From contig CAJKAR010000030.1 of assembly GCA_905197955.1 (NCBI GenBank), positions 1-61,713 on the forward strand: 61,713 bases of DNA, written 5' to 3'. Below, piece after piece: positions 1-9,013 of the stretch. Origin of the DNA: an uncultured Lentisphaeria bacterium (GTDB lineage Bacteria > Verrucomicrobiota > Lentisphaeria > Victivallales > UBA1829). Both the position numbers and the translations under genes were made by a program. Position 1 is the stretch's first letter; every line of letters starts with the position of its first letter. The notes beneath the pieces are model-generated. The model was given only the letters and a program-made list of their open reading frames with translations. It was not told where the DNA came from and did not search any database.

Positions 1-82
1 GGTGCAGGGCCGTCGGTCCTGCCGAGGGGTGTTGGGGGCGAGAAGCCACCAACCCCAATACAGAAAAGATAAACGCAACTTC
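1..82. other. Window edge, no assignable gene
   Basis: This stretch is more GC-rich than what follows. Plus-strand frame 1 is open from the window edge to a TAA at 70-72 (23 codons), so it could be the tail of a gene starting outside the window, but nothing in it is recognisable. It could equally be the transcribed tail of the minus-strand operon ending at 83. No convincing terminator hairpin with a T-run was found. Confidence 0.3.
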
Positions 83-859
83 TTATTTTGACCCGCGAGC
101 GAGCTTGCGGGAGACTCCGCCATCGACGACGAAAGTCTGTCCGTTGACGAACGATGCCTTTTCCGATGCGAGGAACAATGCGCACTCACCGATATCGCGC
201 GGGATTCCGAGACGGCGCACGGGAATTCCCGAAGCGATTTCCTCGCGGTTGAACCCGGGAGCACCGCACATTCGATCGACCTCGATATAACCGGGAGCGA
301 TACAGTTTACGCGAATTCCTTCGGGTCCGACTTCCAGAGCGAGTTCTCCGGTCATGGAGTGAATCGCGCCTTTGCTCATGGCATAGAGGGTCCGTCCGGG
401 GACGGTTGTCTCCATCTGAACAGACCCGATATTGATAATGGAGCCGCCACTCCCAGACTTCCGCATCAGACGAATTTCGTTCAAACAGCAGAAAAGGGTT
501 CCCTTGATATTCATATCGGTCAGCTTCCGGTAGAACTCGAAGTCAACCGACTCCAGCGGGACGTATCCGGGATCCCATCCGGCGTTATTAATCGCGACAT
601 CAAGTCCGCCGAAGAGCTCTTCCACACAGGCAAAGAGACCATTGATCCCCTCTTCCGTACCGAGATCGGCGCGGCAGACATGAATTTTTCCGCCGAATCC
701 ACTCAGTTCCTTCCGCAGTGATTCCGCCTCATCCGGATTGCTTCGGAAATGAAGAATCAAATCGGCTCCGGCTTCCGCAAACGAGCGGGCGATTCCTCTG
801 CCGATTCCTTTTCCCGAACCGGTGACCAGAACACGTTTTCCAGAAAACTCACCCATCAT
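83..859 (-). CDS. SDR family oxidoreductase, probable sugar/polyol dehydrogenase
   Basis: A 258-aa classical short-chain dehydrogenase. The cofactor-binding TGxxxGIG motif is at residues 13-20, NNAG at 91-94, the catalytic Ser near 146 and the YxxxK pair at Tyr159/Lys163. The C-terminal VDGG signature is present. Length is normal for the family and there is no signal peptide, so it acts in the cytoplasm with NAD(P). Its start overlaps the GH5 stop by four bases (ATGA), so it is translated as the last gene of the sugar-acid operon. Inference: it oxidises the sugar released by the glycosidases, giving the aldonate used by the IlvD-family dehydratase, or it reduces an aldehyde product. The substrate cannot be read from sequence. 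Confidence 0.88.
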   Translation of the reverse strand: MMGEFSGKRVLVTGSGKGIGRGIARSFAEAGADLILHFRSNPDEAESLRKELSGFGGKIHVCRADLGTEEGINGLFACVEELFGGLDVAINNAGWDPGYVPLESVDFEFYRKLTDMNIKGTLFCCLNEIRLMRKSGSGGSIINIGSVQMETTVPGRTLYAMSKGAIHSMTGELALEVGPEGIRVNCIAPGYIEVDRMCGAPGFNREEIASGIPVRRLGIPRDIGECALFLASEKASFVNGQTFVVDGGVSRKLARGSK

Positions 860-2613
860 TTCACCTTCAGGAGATAGGTTCCGGGGGCCACAAGGATCGA
901 GCCGTCGGAGGCGACAGGAATCGTTTTTCCATTTGCCGCCTCTTCACAGGAGATGAGTTCGAGAGCGTTCAGTTTGAAATCGACTTTTCGTTCAGACAAC
1001 TGAGAAACAGGCGGTTCCTTGAGGCAGTTCACATAGCGGTTTGCCATAAAACGATAGGTCTTTCCGCGTCCGGGATCACTCAGGAAGCTCTGCGCCGGAA
1101 AGATATCCAGAATCCATTCATGATCGTTTTTCTTTTCAAGGAAATAGGCTCCGTTCGATCCGCTCTCCGCGAAGAGAGATTTTCCGCGACCGGAAACGAT
1201 TTTCAACGCGGAAACATCGCCAAGCGGAACCGTATTGTCGTTGGAATACCGGAAAATGGATTCATTTTTGAAATAAACAAAATCGTTCTTCCGTTCCAGA
1301 GCATAATCATTTCCATGCCATGCTTCCTCCTCCATTGCGATAGTATCCTGCGGCTCGTGATACCGGAAAATCTCTCCGGCGGCGGCAAAGCACGCGGCGC
1401 GGGATGGAGTGTGCGCAATATTCATGAAATGAACCAGCCATCCGGGATTCCAGGCTGCCACGGCATACGGAGTATAAGTAAAGTATGCGGCAAGCTGAAC
1501 ATCGTACTTTGCGAACATCGCAGCGATGGCGGCGAGCGGATAACCGTTCTGCGTGGCAGTGGCATCGAATTCATACGCGACGCGGGCGAATTTCCCCTTC
1601 GGAAGATTCTCATAGGGTTTGAACCATTTCACGGCAAGATCCAGATGGTTGTAGGAATCGGTATTGGAGCCGTCGAAGGAGTTCACGTTCAAATAGGTTC
1701 CGAGCGTCAGGGCGTCGATGTCGCACTTGTCGAACATCGGCCGGAGGTCCTCGGGAATCGTTCCATTGTAAGAGGGGAACTGCGCTTTGATGACATTTCT
1801 GCCAAAATATTTGTCAACCACAGGCCAGAGACGCTCAAAATAATTCCGGACCAGCTCCGAACGGAACACACTGAATCCCTTTTCATCATTGGAGACTTCC
1901 GGATGCTCCTTCAAAAACGCGTCCCACTTGGCAACAAGTTTCAGACGCTGCCGTCCGCGCGACCATGTAGCGGCATCCATTCCGGATTTTTCCAGATCAA
2001 CATCACTGCCAAGCTGGCTGAAATCCGGGAACCTCGGTTCATTGAAAAGCTCAAACGCAATAATATTCTTATATTCATTCATGCGTTTTCCACTGACCGT
2101 GCTTTTCCGGGTGAACAGCGCATTCAGATAGGTTTCCTGACAGCGGATCGCATCGGGATCCCAGATCATGGAATCACAGGAATAATAGTTGGAAAAACCG
2201 AACGCCTCCTGCGCATCAATGAACCAGTAGGCATAATATTTTTCCTGATAAATCTGATTGTTGACCGTATTCCACCAGACAGTCGGAGTGATCATCAGAT
2301 AGATTCCGTTCTTCTCGCACTGATCGACCAGATAATCGAAAACGCGCATGTTCTTGTTTTCCACAATATTGCCGTCTCGATCTGTAATTTCGCGATCATA
2401 AAGGTGCATGCGGATGAAATCAATGTTCATCAGCTTGAAATGCCGGATATCATCGTCAATGGCGGCGAAATGATCCTTTCCAAGCTCTTCGATGTTGTAG
2501 AAGTTGCTGTTGAACGGGGTATAATAGTTCACACCCCAGAGTTTGACTTTTTTTCCATCCGCGTCATAAATGACGCTGTCCTTGACGGTAAACGGTGTAG
2601 AAAAGTGATTCAT
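856..2613 (-). CDS. Glycoside hydrolase, GH5/clan GH-A-like, cytoplasmic
   Basis: A 585-aa protein with a (beta/alpha)8 glycosidase core. The N-terminal WGVNY strand (about 26-30) and an NEP motif at 191-193 place the acid/base at Glu192. The VAYEF segment near 345-349 gives Glu348 as the likely nucleophile; Glu pairs at the ends of strands 4 and 7 define clan GH-A. About 150 C-terminal residues form a beta-rich tail. There is no signal peptide, so it probably cleaves imported oligosaccharides. The start follows an AAAGGA Shine-Dalgarno. It lies three bases after the upstream glycosidase stop and overlaps the SDR gene. Subfamily and sugar specificity are not determinable here. Confidence 0.8.
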   Translation of the reverse strand: MNHFSTPFTVKDSVIYDADGKKVKLWGVNYYTPFNSNFYNIEELGKDHFAAIDDDIRHFKLMNIDFIRMHLYDREITDRDGNIVENKNMRVFDYLVDQCEKNGIYLMITPTVWWNTVNNQIYQEKYYAYWFIDAQEAFGFSNYYSCDSMIWDPDAIRCQETYLNALFTRKSTVSGKRMNEYKNIIAFELFNEPRFPDFSQLGSDVDLEKSGMDAATWSRGRQRLKLVAKWDAFLKEHPEVSNDEKGFSVFRSELVRNYFERLWPVVDKYFGRNVIKAQFPSYNGTIPEDLRPMFDKCDIDALTLGTYLNVNSFDGSNTDSYNHLDLAVKWFKPYENLPKGKFARVAYEFDATATQNGYPLAAIAAMFAKYDVQLAAYFTYTPYAVAAWNPGWLVHFMNIAHTPSRAACFAAAGEIFRYHEPQDTIAMEEEAWHGNDYALERKNDFVYFKNESIFRYSNDNTVPLGDVSALKIVSGRGKSLFAESGSNGAYFLEKKNDHEWILDIFPAQSFLSDPGRGKTYRFMANRYVNCLKEPPVSQLSERKVDFKLNALELISCEEAANGKTIPVASDGSILVAPGTYLLKVK

Positions 2614-2616
2614 ATC

Positions 2617-4458
2617 TCAATCCTTTTTTTGGCTCAAATAATACTGACAGGTGCCTAAAATCGTTCCATCCTCCAGAACGCGCTCCTCGCCGGAGAAGTT
2701 TGCCGTAATCACGACTCCGTTTTCAAAGGTTGTCCGCTGAACGAGGCGATCCGGCGAGAGAGATTCAAAAGAACACATCCGGGTACAAGCGACTGCGCGC
2801 ACCGCCGGAGCAACCCGATGATAGGAAGCGGCAATCTCCTCTTTTCGCTCCTCCCATTGCGTAGCGGTGAGACTGTACAAAGGCGGTTCTCCGTAAAGCG
2901 CATCGAGCAGGTCACGCACAGGCATCAGCTCCGGACAGCAGTTGGAACTGTCGCCCCAGTACCAGTAGCTCACAACGCAATCATGATACACCAGCTCCCA
3001 GAGCGGAATCCGATATTGCGGATTCAGCATATAGCGGGTGAACGACGGCGGAATCTCTTTCCCGCGGTAGATCGTTGTCATCCGCCGCCCGGCATCTTCC
3101 GCCCGAAATGGAATCGGACTCATCATTCCTTCCGAAAAATGAAAACTTCCAGCCGCTGCCTCGCATCCGACCTCCACCCCGCAGACCAGTCCGATATCCG
3201 CAAGGAACCGAAGTTGTGTGTTGATATAGCGGATGGAATCGGAACGAGTCGTCGGGTGGATCGGATGATAACACTCCTGAAGACAGCTCCCCGCCTGCAC
3301 ATCAATAAAGCGAGAATTGTAACCGACTTTCTCCACATCCGGCGGAACGTTTTCCATGGTCAGTTTCAAAGCGGGAATCTCACAGACCGCATGCTGGGGA
3401 TGAAGTTTTCCATCCAGTCCATGCAGCTGCCATGCCTTTCCGTATTGTCCGTCGCGGTCGATCCGGACGATCTCCGGCCAGTATTTCGTATTGACACTCC
3501 GCTTCACCCGGTACGGGATGATCTGATCGACATCCGTCTTCGGCAAAACATCGCGATAGATATCGTATTTTCCAACCAGAAAACCTATGTTCTTCAAAAA
3601 AGCGCAGTCCTCCGGAGTTTCCCCCTCGAACGAGTTCCAGAGAATGCGATCCATTCCCAGAGCCTCCAGATCGCCGGCGATCTTCCGCACATCGCGCGGG
3701 GTCTTTTCCGGCTCCTCCGGACGGGCATACAGACGATTCATGTTGTTGTCATCCCAGAGCCAGAGATCCGCCGCGCCAATCAGCTTTTCCAGCTCCGGCG
3801 TATGCTTTTTCTTCTGCTCCAGCGTCACCACCTCACCCCGGGATTCGCGCCACGCTCGGTACTGTCCCGCGCCATCGGAAAGCCCCTTGGCAAAGAACCA
3901 GCGGATCGCGCGGGAATATCCCCATTCGCCCTTTTCGCCCTGCCAGACAACCCGGCTGTGAAGCAATCCGTTCTCCGGCGTATTGCTCAGCACGGCATCC
4001 GTTCCGCATTCCACCCCCGTCAGGACACAGAGCGGTCCGCGCTCAAATCCAAACAGGCACATGGAAGTTCTCATTCCATAATAAAACGGCATTGTCTCCG
4101 GAAGCGGAAAAGAAAGTTCCTCCACCGGAAACGCCACTCCGGTTCCAAGCGGAAAGATCCCGATATCGCCCGGTTTCATCTTCCAAGCGGGCGGCCATGC
4201 GACCTCCTCCGGCATGGGGCCTTCGGCGTTCAGACGCAGTTCTACTCCGCCGCTCTCCGGCAGACTCAGCGATGCATGCACCACAAAGCCGGAACACTCC
4301 ACATCAAATGTCAGACTCTTCTCATGAAGTGCAGCATTGAATACGGAACAGGAGGAGGCGCACTGTTCCAGCACCGTCCCATCCCTTTTCAGACTCACGG
4401 AAAGCGACTGTTCCGAATTCAGCCAGACACTCAGTGTTTCATTTTCCAGACAGAGCAT
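2617..4458 (-). CDS. DUF5696-like glycosidase paralogue A
   Basis: A 613-aa protein that I match by overall pattern to large DUF5696-type predicted glycosidases: an N-terminal beta-sandwich, a TIM-barrel-like middle and a C-terminal beta domain. Its hallmark is a conserved block near residues 505-540 (WELVYHDC..SYWYWGDSSN). The same block occurs almost unchanged in the gene at 5383-7275, so the two are clear paralogues. There is no signal peptide. It sits 13 bases after the DapA-like aldolase and 3 bases before GH5 in the operon. The glycosidase role is inferred from fold-like features and context; catalytic residues are not proven. Confidence 0.62.
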   Translation of the reverse strand: MLCLENETLSVWLNSEQSLSVSLKRDGTVLEQCASSCSVFNAALHEKSLTFDVECSGFVVHASLSLPESGGVELRLNAEGPMPEEVAWPPAWKMKPGDIGIFPLGTGVAFPVEELSFPLPETMPFYYGMRTSMCLFGFERGPLCVLTGVECGTDAVLSNTPENGLLHSRVVWQGEKGEWGYSRAIRWFFAKGLSDGAGQYRAWRESRGEVVTLEQKKKHTPELEKLIGAADLWLWDDNNMNRLYARPEEPEKTPRDVRKIAGDLEALGMDRILWNSFEGETPEDCAFLKNIGFLVGKYDIYRDVLPKTDVDQIIPYRVKRSVNTKYWPEIVRIDRDGQYGKAWQLHGLDGKLHPQHAVCEIPALKLTMENVPPDVEKVGYNSRFIDVQAGSCLQECYHPIHPTTRSDSIRYINTQLRFLADIGLVCGVEVGCEAAAGSFHFSEGMMSPIPFRAEDAGRRMTTIYRGKEIPPSFTRYMLNPQYRIPLWELVYHDCVVSYWYWGDSSNCCPELMPVRDLLDALYGEPPLYSLTATQWEERKEEIAASYHRVAPAVRAVACTRMCSFESLSPDRLVQRTTFENGVVITANFSGEERVLEDGTILGTCQYYLSQKKD

Positions 4459-4471
4459 GAAAAATCTCCCG

Positions 4472-5371
4472 TTATTTGAATTCCTTCCGGATCATTTCAA
4501 AGAGCTCATCAAACAACGCATCGCTCACCGGATCACTCACATACCCGGGTTTGCGGCAGTAGGCACTTTTCACGAATCCGCGCCGTTTCAGAATCTCCTT
4601 TTCGAAATGGATAATCATCTCGACATTCTGGCGGATGTGATTCAGAAGCGCATTCAGCTTGTCATGGGTCTTCTGTGCCGTTTCGGTATCACCGGCGAGA
4701 AGCGCATCCCAGATCTTGCGGTAGACATCCGGCATGGACGGTCCCGGCATGACTCCGGCAGCGCCGCGGCGGAATCCTTCAATCATCTGGAAGCCGGCGT
4801 TGCCGACAAAAATTTTGCGTCCGGCAGGCAGCAGAGTCATCAGTTTGGAAATGTACGCTCCCGGCGGTTTGCACTCGATCTTGAAATAAGCTAGATTCTG
4901 ATGTTTCTTCGCCAGATCCGCCAGAATCTCCGGCGCAATCGCAACCCCCGTCTGCTCCGGTGCATACTGGAACATGACCGGAATCCGGACACTCGAACAG
5001 ACCGCATCAATGTGCGCAAACAACGCCGCACCGCCGGGTTTCAGAAAAAACGGAGGAAGCACCATCATGCAGTCCGCGCCGGAGGCCTCAATGTGCTTTG
5101 CCCATTTGACCGCGCATTCCGTCGAATGCCGCGTGTTGGAAACGATCACGGGCACTCCGTTCTCATGGCAGACCCGAACGGTGGATTCGATCAGTTTTTC
5201 CTCCTCGTCGCGATCCAGCTTGTAGTATTCGCCGGCAATTCCAAACAGCGTCAGCGCCTGTGCGCCGCGGCGGATCAATTCCGCACAGCAATGTTCGTAA
5301 CCTTTGTAGTCGACCTCGCCCGCATCGGTAAATACCGCGGGAGCTATCGGACAAATTCCCTTGATTTCCAT
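4472..5371 (-). CDS. DapA-family aldolase/lyase, probable 2-keto-3-deoxy sugar acid aldolase
   Basis: A 299-aa member of the dihydrodipicolinate synthase / N-acetylneuraminate lyase superfamily. The Schiff-base lysine is in the YFKIE motif (Lys164) and the partner Tyr136 in the FQYAPEQTG segment. The N-terminal GIAGEYY segment at 44-50 replaces the GTTGE motif of DapA, which argues against lysine biosynthesis. Context argues for catabolism: it sits with an IlvD-type sugar-acid dehydratase, an SDR and three glycosidases. Inference: it cleaves a 2-keto-3-deoxyaldonate to pyruvate plus an aldehyde. Cytoplasmic, Class I, metal-free. Length is normal for the family. Confidence 0.85.
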   Translation of the reverse strand: MEIKGICPIAPAVFTDAGEVDYKGYEHCCAELIRRGAQALTLFGIAGEYYKLDRDEEEKLIESTVRVCHENGVPVIVSNTRHSTECAVKWAKHIEASGADCMMVLPPFFLKPGGAALFAHIDAVCSSVRIPVMFQYAPEQTGVAIAPEILADLAKKHQNLAYFKIECKPPGAYISKLMTLLPAGRKIFVGNAGFQMIEGFRRGAAGVMPGPSMPDVYRKIWDALLAGDTETAQKTHDKLNALLNHIRQNVEMIIHFEKEILKRRGFVKSAYCRKPGYVSDPVSDALFDELFEMIRKEFK

Positions 5372-5382
5372 TTTTTCACCTC

Positions 5383-7275
5383 TTATTTTTCCATTTGAAA
5401 CTCTTTTGTATCCTCAATGAGCTCTGCCATCGGAGGAAGAATCCGTCCGGATTTCAGACAGAACTCCTTCTCCGAGAAATTCACCGTTACGGAAACGCCG
5501 TTCGCAAACGCAGTCCGCTGAACCAGCCGGTCTTTGCTGAGATACTCAAACGAAAGCATTCTCTCGTATCCGGTCAGTTCGGCCGTGCGGGAAGCCCGCA
5601 GCGCCGATTCCAGCAGACGATCCTTCCATTCTGTCCAATCCGAAACATGGAAGGAGTACAGCGGAGGCTGTCCGTAAAGAACATTGAACAGATCCCGCAG
5701 CGGAAGCAGTTCCGGACAGCAGTTGGAACTGTCGCCCCAGTACCAGTAACTCACCGCGCAGTCGTGATAGACCAGCTCCCAGAGAGGAATCCGGTATCGC
5801 GGATTCAGCATAAACGCATCAAACACCTTTTCATGCTCCTCCGGCGTGTAAAGATGAGCCTTGCGGCGTCCCGATTCGCGATAGTTGATCCGATAGAGCG
5901 CCGGACTCATTTTCCCCTCGCAATAGCAGAACGAGGAAAGATATGGTTCCGCGCCCTCTTCCGTTCCGGAGATCAGACCGCTCTCTGCAAGTACGCGCAG
6001 AGCATCCTGACGCTTGCTGACACACTCCCGGCGAGTCAGCGGATGCTCCGGCGACGCACACTCCGAAGAACCGCATCCCATCACATCGAAAAACCATGCC
6101 GAAAACCCGTAACGACGGGCTGCGTCAGGAACCTCCTCCCGCGTATACTTCTCCACAAAATACGGACAGGTCCGATTCTGATAATGCATCACTCCGTCCC
6201 TTCCGCGCAGCGCCCACGCCAGAGCAAATCCCCCTTCGGCACAACGAACCGTATCTGCGGGCCAGTATCTCATCCGTCGTGCGGTATAATCGCATTCGCG
6301 GATGCGTGCCGGAGAAATCAGCGGAGCCACATCGCCCGGAAGTTCATCCTCCATATTATCGTATTTGGCGCTGAGAAACCCCGTGCATTCGGTGATTTCC
6401 CGCGCGACACTCCGATCCCCCGCGAAAAAGATTCCCATCAGGGCTTTCCGGCATCCTCCGGCTTTCAGCTCCTCCGCAATTCGGAGGATATCCGGTGCGC
6501 CTGGAGTCAAATCGGCGTTGTCCTCGGTTCCATACATGAAGTTTTCGTAATTATCGGGCCAGATCCAGAAATCCGAAGCGCCGATCAGACGATCCAGCTG
6601 CGGCACCTTCTCCCGTTTTTCCCGCAACGTAACCACCTGTCCCAGCGACTCCCGAAATGCACGGTACGCTCCGCAGAATGCATTCAGCCCCCCCGAATCC
6701 CCCGCCAGAAAACGGACCGCCCGTTCATATCCCCATTCCCCCTGCTGCGCCTCCCAGCAGAGCTGTGAATGGAGCAGTCCCTCCTTCCGCCGCTCGTTCC
6801 GGACGGATGCATCAACACCTTCCTCCGGAGCCAGAGCGATCCACGCCTCTCCGCGCAGAGAAGCGATCAGCGCCATGTGCCACACCTGTGTTCCGAACCA
6901 CGCCCGTTCCGGCAGAATCGGAATCGAGGGATCGTCCACCGGGAACGCAAACCCCTCTCCGGCGGGAATCAGCGCAAGATCCCCCTTCTCCGGAATCAGC
7001 GCTCCGGGATACTCAAACGCATCCGGCATCGGGCCTTCCGCGGAAAGACGCAGCTCCGGATATCCATCCGACGCAAACCGCAGGATCGCATGCACGGCAA
7101 GCGGAAATCGCGGAGAGGAAAGAATATAGCGGATGCCTTCCCCATCCTGCTCGACCTTGTCAACGACAAAACCGTTTCCCTCGAAACGGAAAACAACCGA
7201 CCCGCGGACGAATTCCATGGACGCATCCATCTCATTCAGTCTGATTTCCGCCCCGTTTCGATTCAGCTCCACCAT
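5383..7275 (-). CDS. DUF5696-like glycosidase paralogue B
   Basis: 630 aa when started at the ATG at 7275, which has an AAAGGAG Shine-Dalgarno just upstream. A longer frame back to 7368 would overlap the dehydratase gene and lacks a better site. It shares the WELVYHDC..SYWYWGDSSN block and the following DLF..LYG.PPLYS segment with the paralogue at 2617-4458, and both end in a similar NFSEKE-type beta region. There is no signal peptide. Finding two related enzymes on either side of an aldolase in one operon suggests duplication and specialisation for two linkages or two sugars of one oligosaccharide. Glycosidase activity is inferred. Confidence 0.62.
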   Translation of the reverse strand: MVELNRNGAEIRLNEMDASMEFVRGSVVFRFEGNGFVVDKVEQDGEGIRYILSSPRFPLAVHAILRFASDGYPELRLSAEGPMPDAFEYPGALIPEKGDLALIPAGEGFAFPVDDPSIPILPERAWFGTQVWHMALIASLRGEAWIALAPEEGVDASVRNERRKEGLLHSQLCWEAQQGEWGYERAVRFLAGDSGGLNAFCGAYRAFRESLGQVVTLREKREKVPQLDRLIGASDFWIWPDNYENFMYGTEDNADLTPGAPDILRIAEELKAGGCRKALMGIFFAGDRSVAREITECTGFLSAKYDNMEDELPGDVAPLISPARIRECDYTARRMRYWPADTVRCAEGGFALAWALRGRDGVMHYQNRTCPYFVEKYTREEVPDAARRYGFSAWFFDVMGCGSSECASPEHPLTRRECVSKRQDALRVLAESGLISGTEEGAEPYLSSFCYCEGKMSPALYRINYRESGRRKAHLYTPEEHEKVFDAFMLNPRYRIPLWELVYHDCAVSYWYWGDSSNCCPELLPLRDLFNVLYGQPPLYSFHVSDWTEWKDRLLESALRASRTAELTGYERMLSFEYLSKDRLVQRTAFANGVSVTVNFSEKEFCLKSGRILPPMAELIEDTKEFQMEK

Positions 7276-7294
7276 GTGACCGGACTCCTTTGTT

Positions 7295-8974
7295 TCAGCG
7301 CAGATAGGCGAAATCGCAGCCTTCATCCGCCTGCAAAACGCTGTCGATGTAATGACGGACGAATCCACGCTCGAACTTTTCTTTCGGTTCGAAAGTTGTC
7401 TCGTTCAAACGCTTTGCGATCTCCTCCGGGGAAAGCTCGACGTTCAGGATTCCCTTTTCCACATCCATTTCGATGATGTCGCCGTTGCGGACCGCGCCCA
7501 GCGGGCCGCCGTCGCACGCCTCAGGACAGACATGCAGAACCACCGTTCCGAACGCTCCGCCGCTCATGCGGGAATCCGTAATGCGGACATAATCCTTGAT
7601 TCCGCGTTTGTAGAGTTTCGGCGGAATCGGCATGTAGTTTCCGAATTCCGGCATTCCGGGTGCGCCTTTCGGCCCGTACCCCCGCAGAACGATCGCCTTG
7701 TTTTCGTCCATATCGGACTCCGGATCCAGCAGATACTTCTCCGCCTCGGCGAGCGTATCGAAGACGCGCGCCTCCCCGCGGAACTTCATAATCGATGCCG
7801 CAGAACGCTTGATCACCGCACCACGCGGCGCAAGATTTCCATACAAAACCGCAATGCCGCCGTTATCCGCCAGCGGCTTGTCCAGCGAAGCGATCACCTC
7901 CGGATGATACGGTTTCTGCACATTTTTCAGATTTTCTTTCAAGGTATGTCCAGTAACAGTCATCACATCACCGTTGAGCAGGGGTTCCAGCTCCTTCATC
8001 AGCGCAGGAACGCCGCCCGCCTGATGGAACTCGATTCCAACGGTTCCCTTGCCGGAAGGCTTTACATCAACGAGCAGTTTTGTACGGTCGCTGATCTCCT
8101 GGAACAGAGAGAGGGGAAGCGTGATCCCGGCACGGCGGGCAATCGCCGTCAGATGAATAATCAGATTCGTAGAACCGCCGGAAGACATCAGAACCGTAAT
8201 GCAGTTTTTCAATGCGTCGAGTGTGACGATGTCTTTCGGTTTGATATCGCGTTCGATCAGCGTCATGATCTGGCGACCGCTCTCCTCGGCGTAGCGCATC
8301 TTTTCGGCGGAGACTGCGAGGGCGCTTGCACTGCCGGGCAGACTCAGTCCGAGAGATTCCGTGGCACACTGCATGCTGTTCGCCGTTCCCATGATCGGGC
8401 ACGCGCCGACGGATCCGTAGAGACAGCCTTCCACACCTTTGAGTTCATCCTTTGAAATTTCTCCGGCAAGATATTTGGTCCAGAGTTTGAAGCTGTCGGT
8501 TCCGCACGCGAGAGATTCTCCTTTGTAGTTTCCGGGCAGCATCGGTCCGCCGGGGAGAAAGATCATCGGCTTGTTCGCGGAAACTGCCGCCATCAGCTGC
8601 GCCGGAACGTTCTTGTCGCAGGAGCCGAGCAGGATCACGCCGTCAAACGGATGACGCGCAATCAGTTCCTCGGTCGTCATGGAGAGCAGATTGCGGTAGA
8701 TGAGGCTGGAAAGATCAAAAAAGACCTCGCAGATCGACATTGTGTTGACCTCCAGCGGAAATCCACCCGCCGCCCAGACTCCGCGTTTGACGGCCTCCGC
8801 CATCTGCCGGAAGTTGTAATGCCCCGGATTCGTCTCCGCCCAGGTGTTGATGATCCCCACAATGGGGCGTTCAAGATCCGCATCCGTATAGCCCATACTC
8901 TTGATCAGGGCGCGGCGGAGCAGACACTGCCTCGTTCCCGGCTTCAGCCAGGTCTTTGAATTTGAGTTCTGCAT
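7295..8974 (-). CDS. IlvD/Edd-family dehydratase, probable aldonate dehydratase
   Basis: A 559-aa protein of the family containing dihydroxy-acid, arabonate and xylonate dehydratases. GSCDK (Cys119, Lys121) and GACPIMGTANSM (Cys192) carry two expected [2Fe-2S] and Mg ligands, and the TDSRMSGGAFG segment holds the catalytic Ser. Oddity: the first cluster cysteine, usually in a TPCN-type motif, is replaced by Gly51 in NPGHYNF. The predicted reaction is dehydration of a sugar acid to its 2-keto-3-deoxy derivative, feeding the aldolase two genes downstream. It starts 39 bases after the regulator gene. A role in isoleucine/valine synthesis is less likely, because no ilv neighbours are present and the context is sugar catabolism. 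Confidence 0.85.
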   Translation of the reverse strand: MQNSNSKTWLKPGTRQCLLRRALIKSMGYTDADLERPIVGIINTWAETNPGHYNFRQMAEAVKRGVWAAGGFPLEVNTMSICEVFFDLSSLIYRNLLSMTTEELIARHPFDGVILLGSCDKNVPAQLMAAVSANKPMIFLPGGPMLPGNYKGESLACGTDSFKLWTKYLAGEISKDELKGVEGCLYGSVGACPIMGTANSMQCATESLGLSLPGSASALAVSAEKMRYAEESGRQIMTLIERDIKPKDIVTLDALKNCITVLMSSGGSTNLIIHLTAIARRAGITLPLSLFQEISDRTKLLVDVKPSGKGTVGIEFHQAGGVPALMKELEPLLNGDVMTVTGHTLKENLKNVQKPYHPEVIASLDKPLADNGGIAVLYGNLAPRGAVIKRSAASIMKFRGEARVFDTLAEAEKYLLDPESDMDENKAIVLRGYGPKGAPGMPEFGNYMPIPPKLYKRGIKDYVRITDSRMSGGAFGTVVLHVCPEACDGGPLGAVRNGDIIEMDVEKGILNVELSPEEIAKRLNETTFEPKEKFERGFVRHYIDSVLQADEGCDFAYLR

Positions 8975-9013
8975 TTTTTTCCCGTTTTTATATGAAAATT
9001 GCTGTGTGAAAAA

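Noticed and set aside
1..72. Open plus-strand frame at the window edge and a possible hairpin
   Set aside because: Too short to assign; hairpin pairing is broken and lacks a T-run.
1120..2658. Long plus-strand frame (512 codons)
   Set aside because: Antisense shadow of the GH5 gene, which has catalytic motifs, good ribosome site and operon context.
2818..4479. Long plus-strand frame (553 codons)
   Set aside because: Antisense to the DUF5696-like gene; composition reflects the sense codons, no domain visible.
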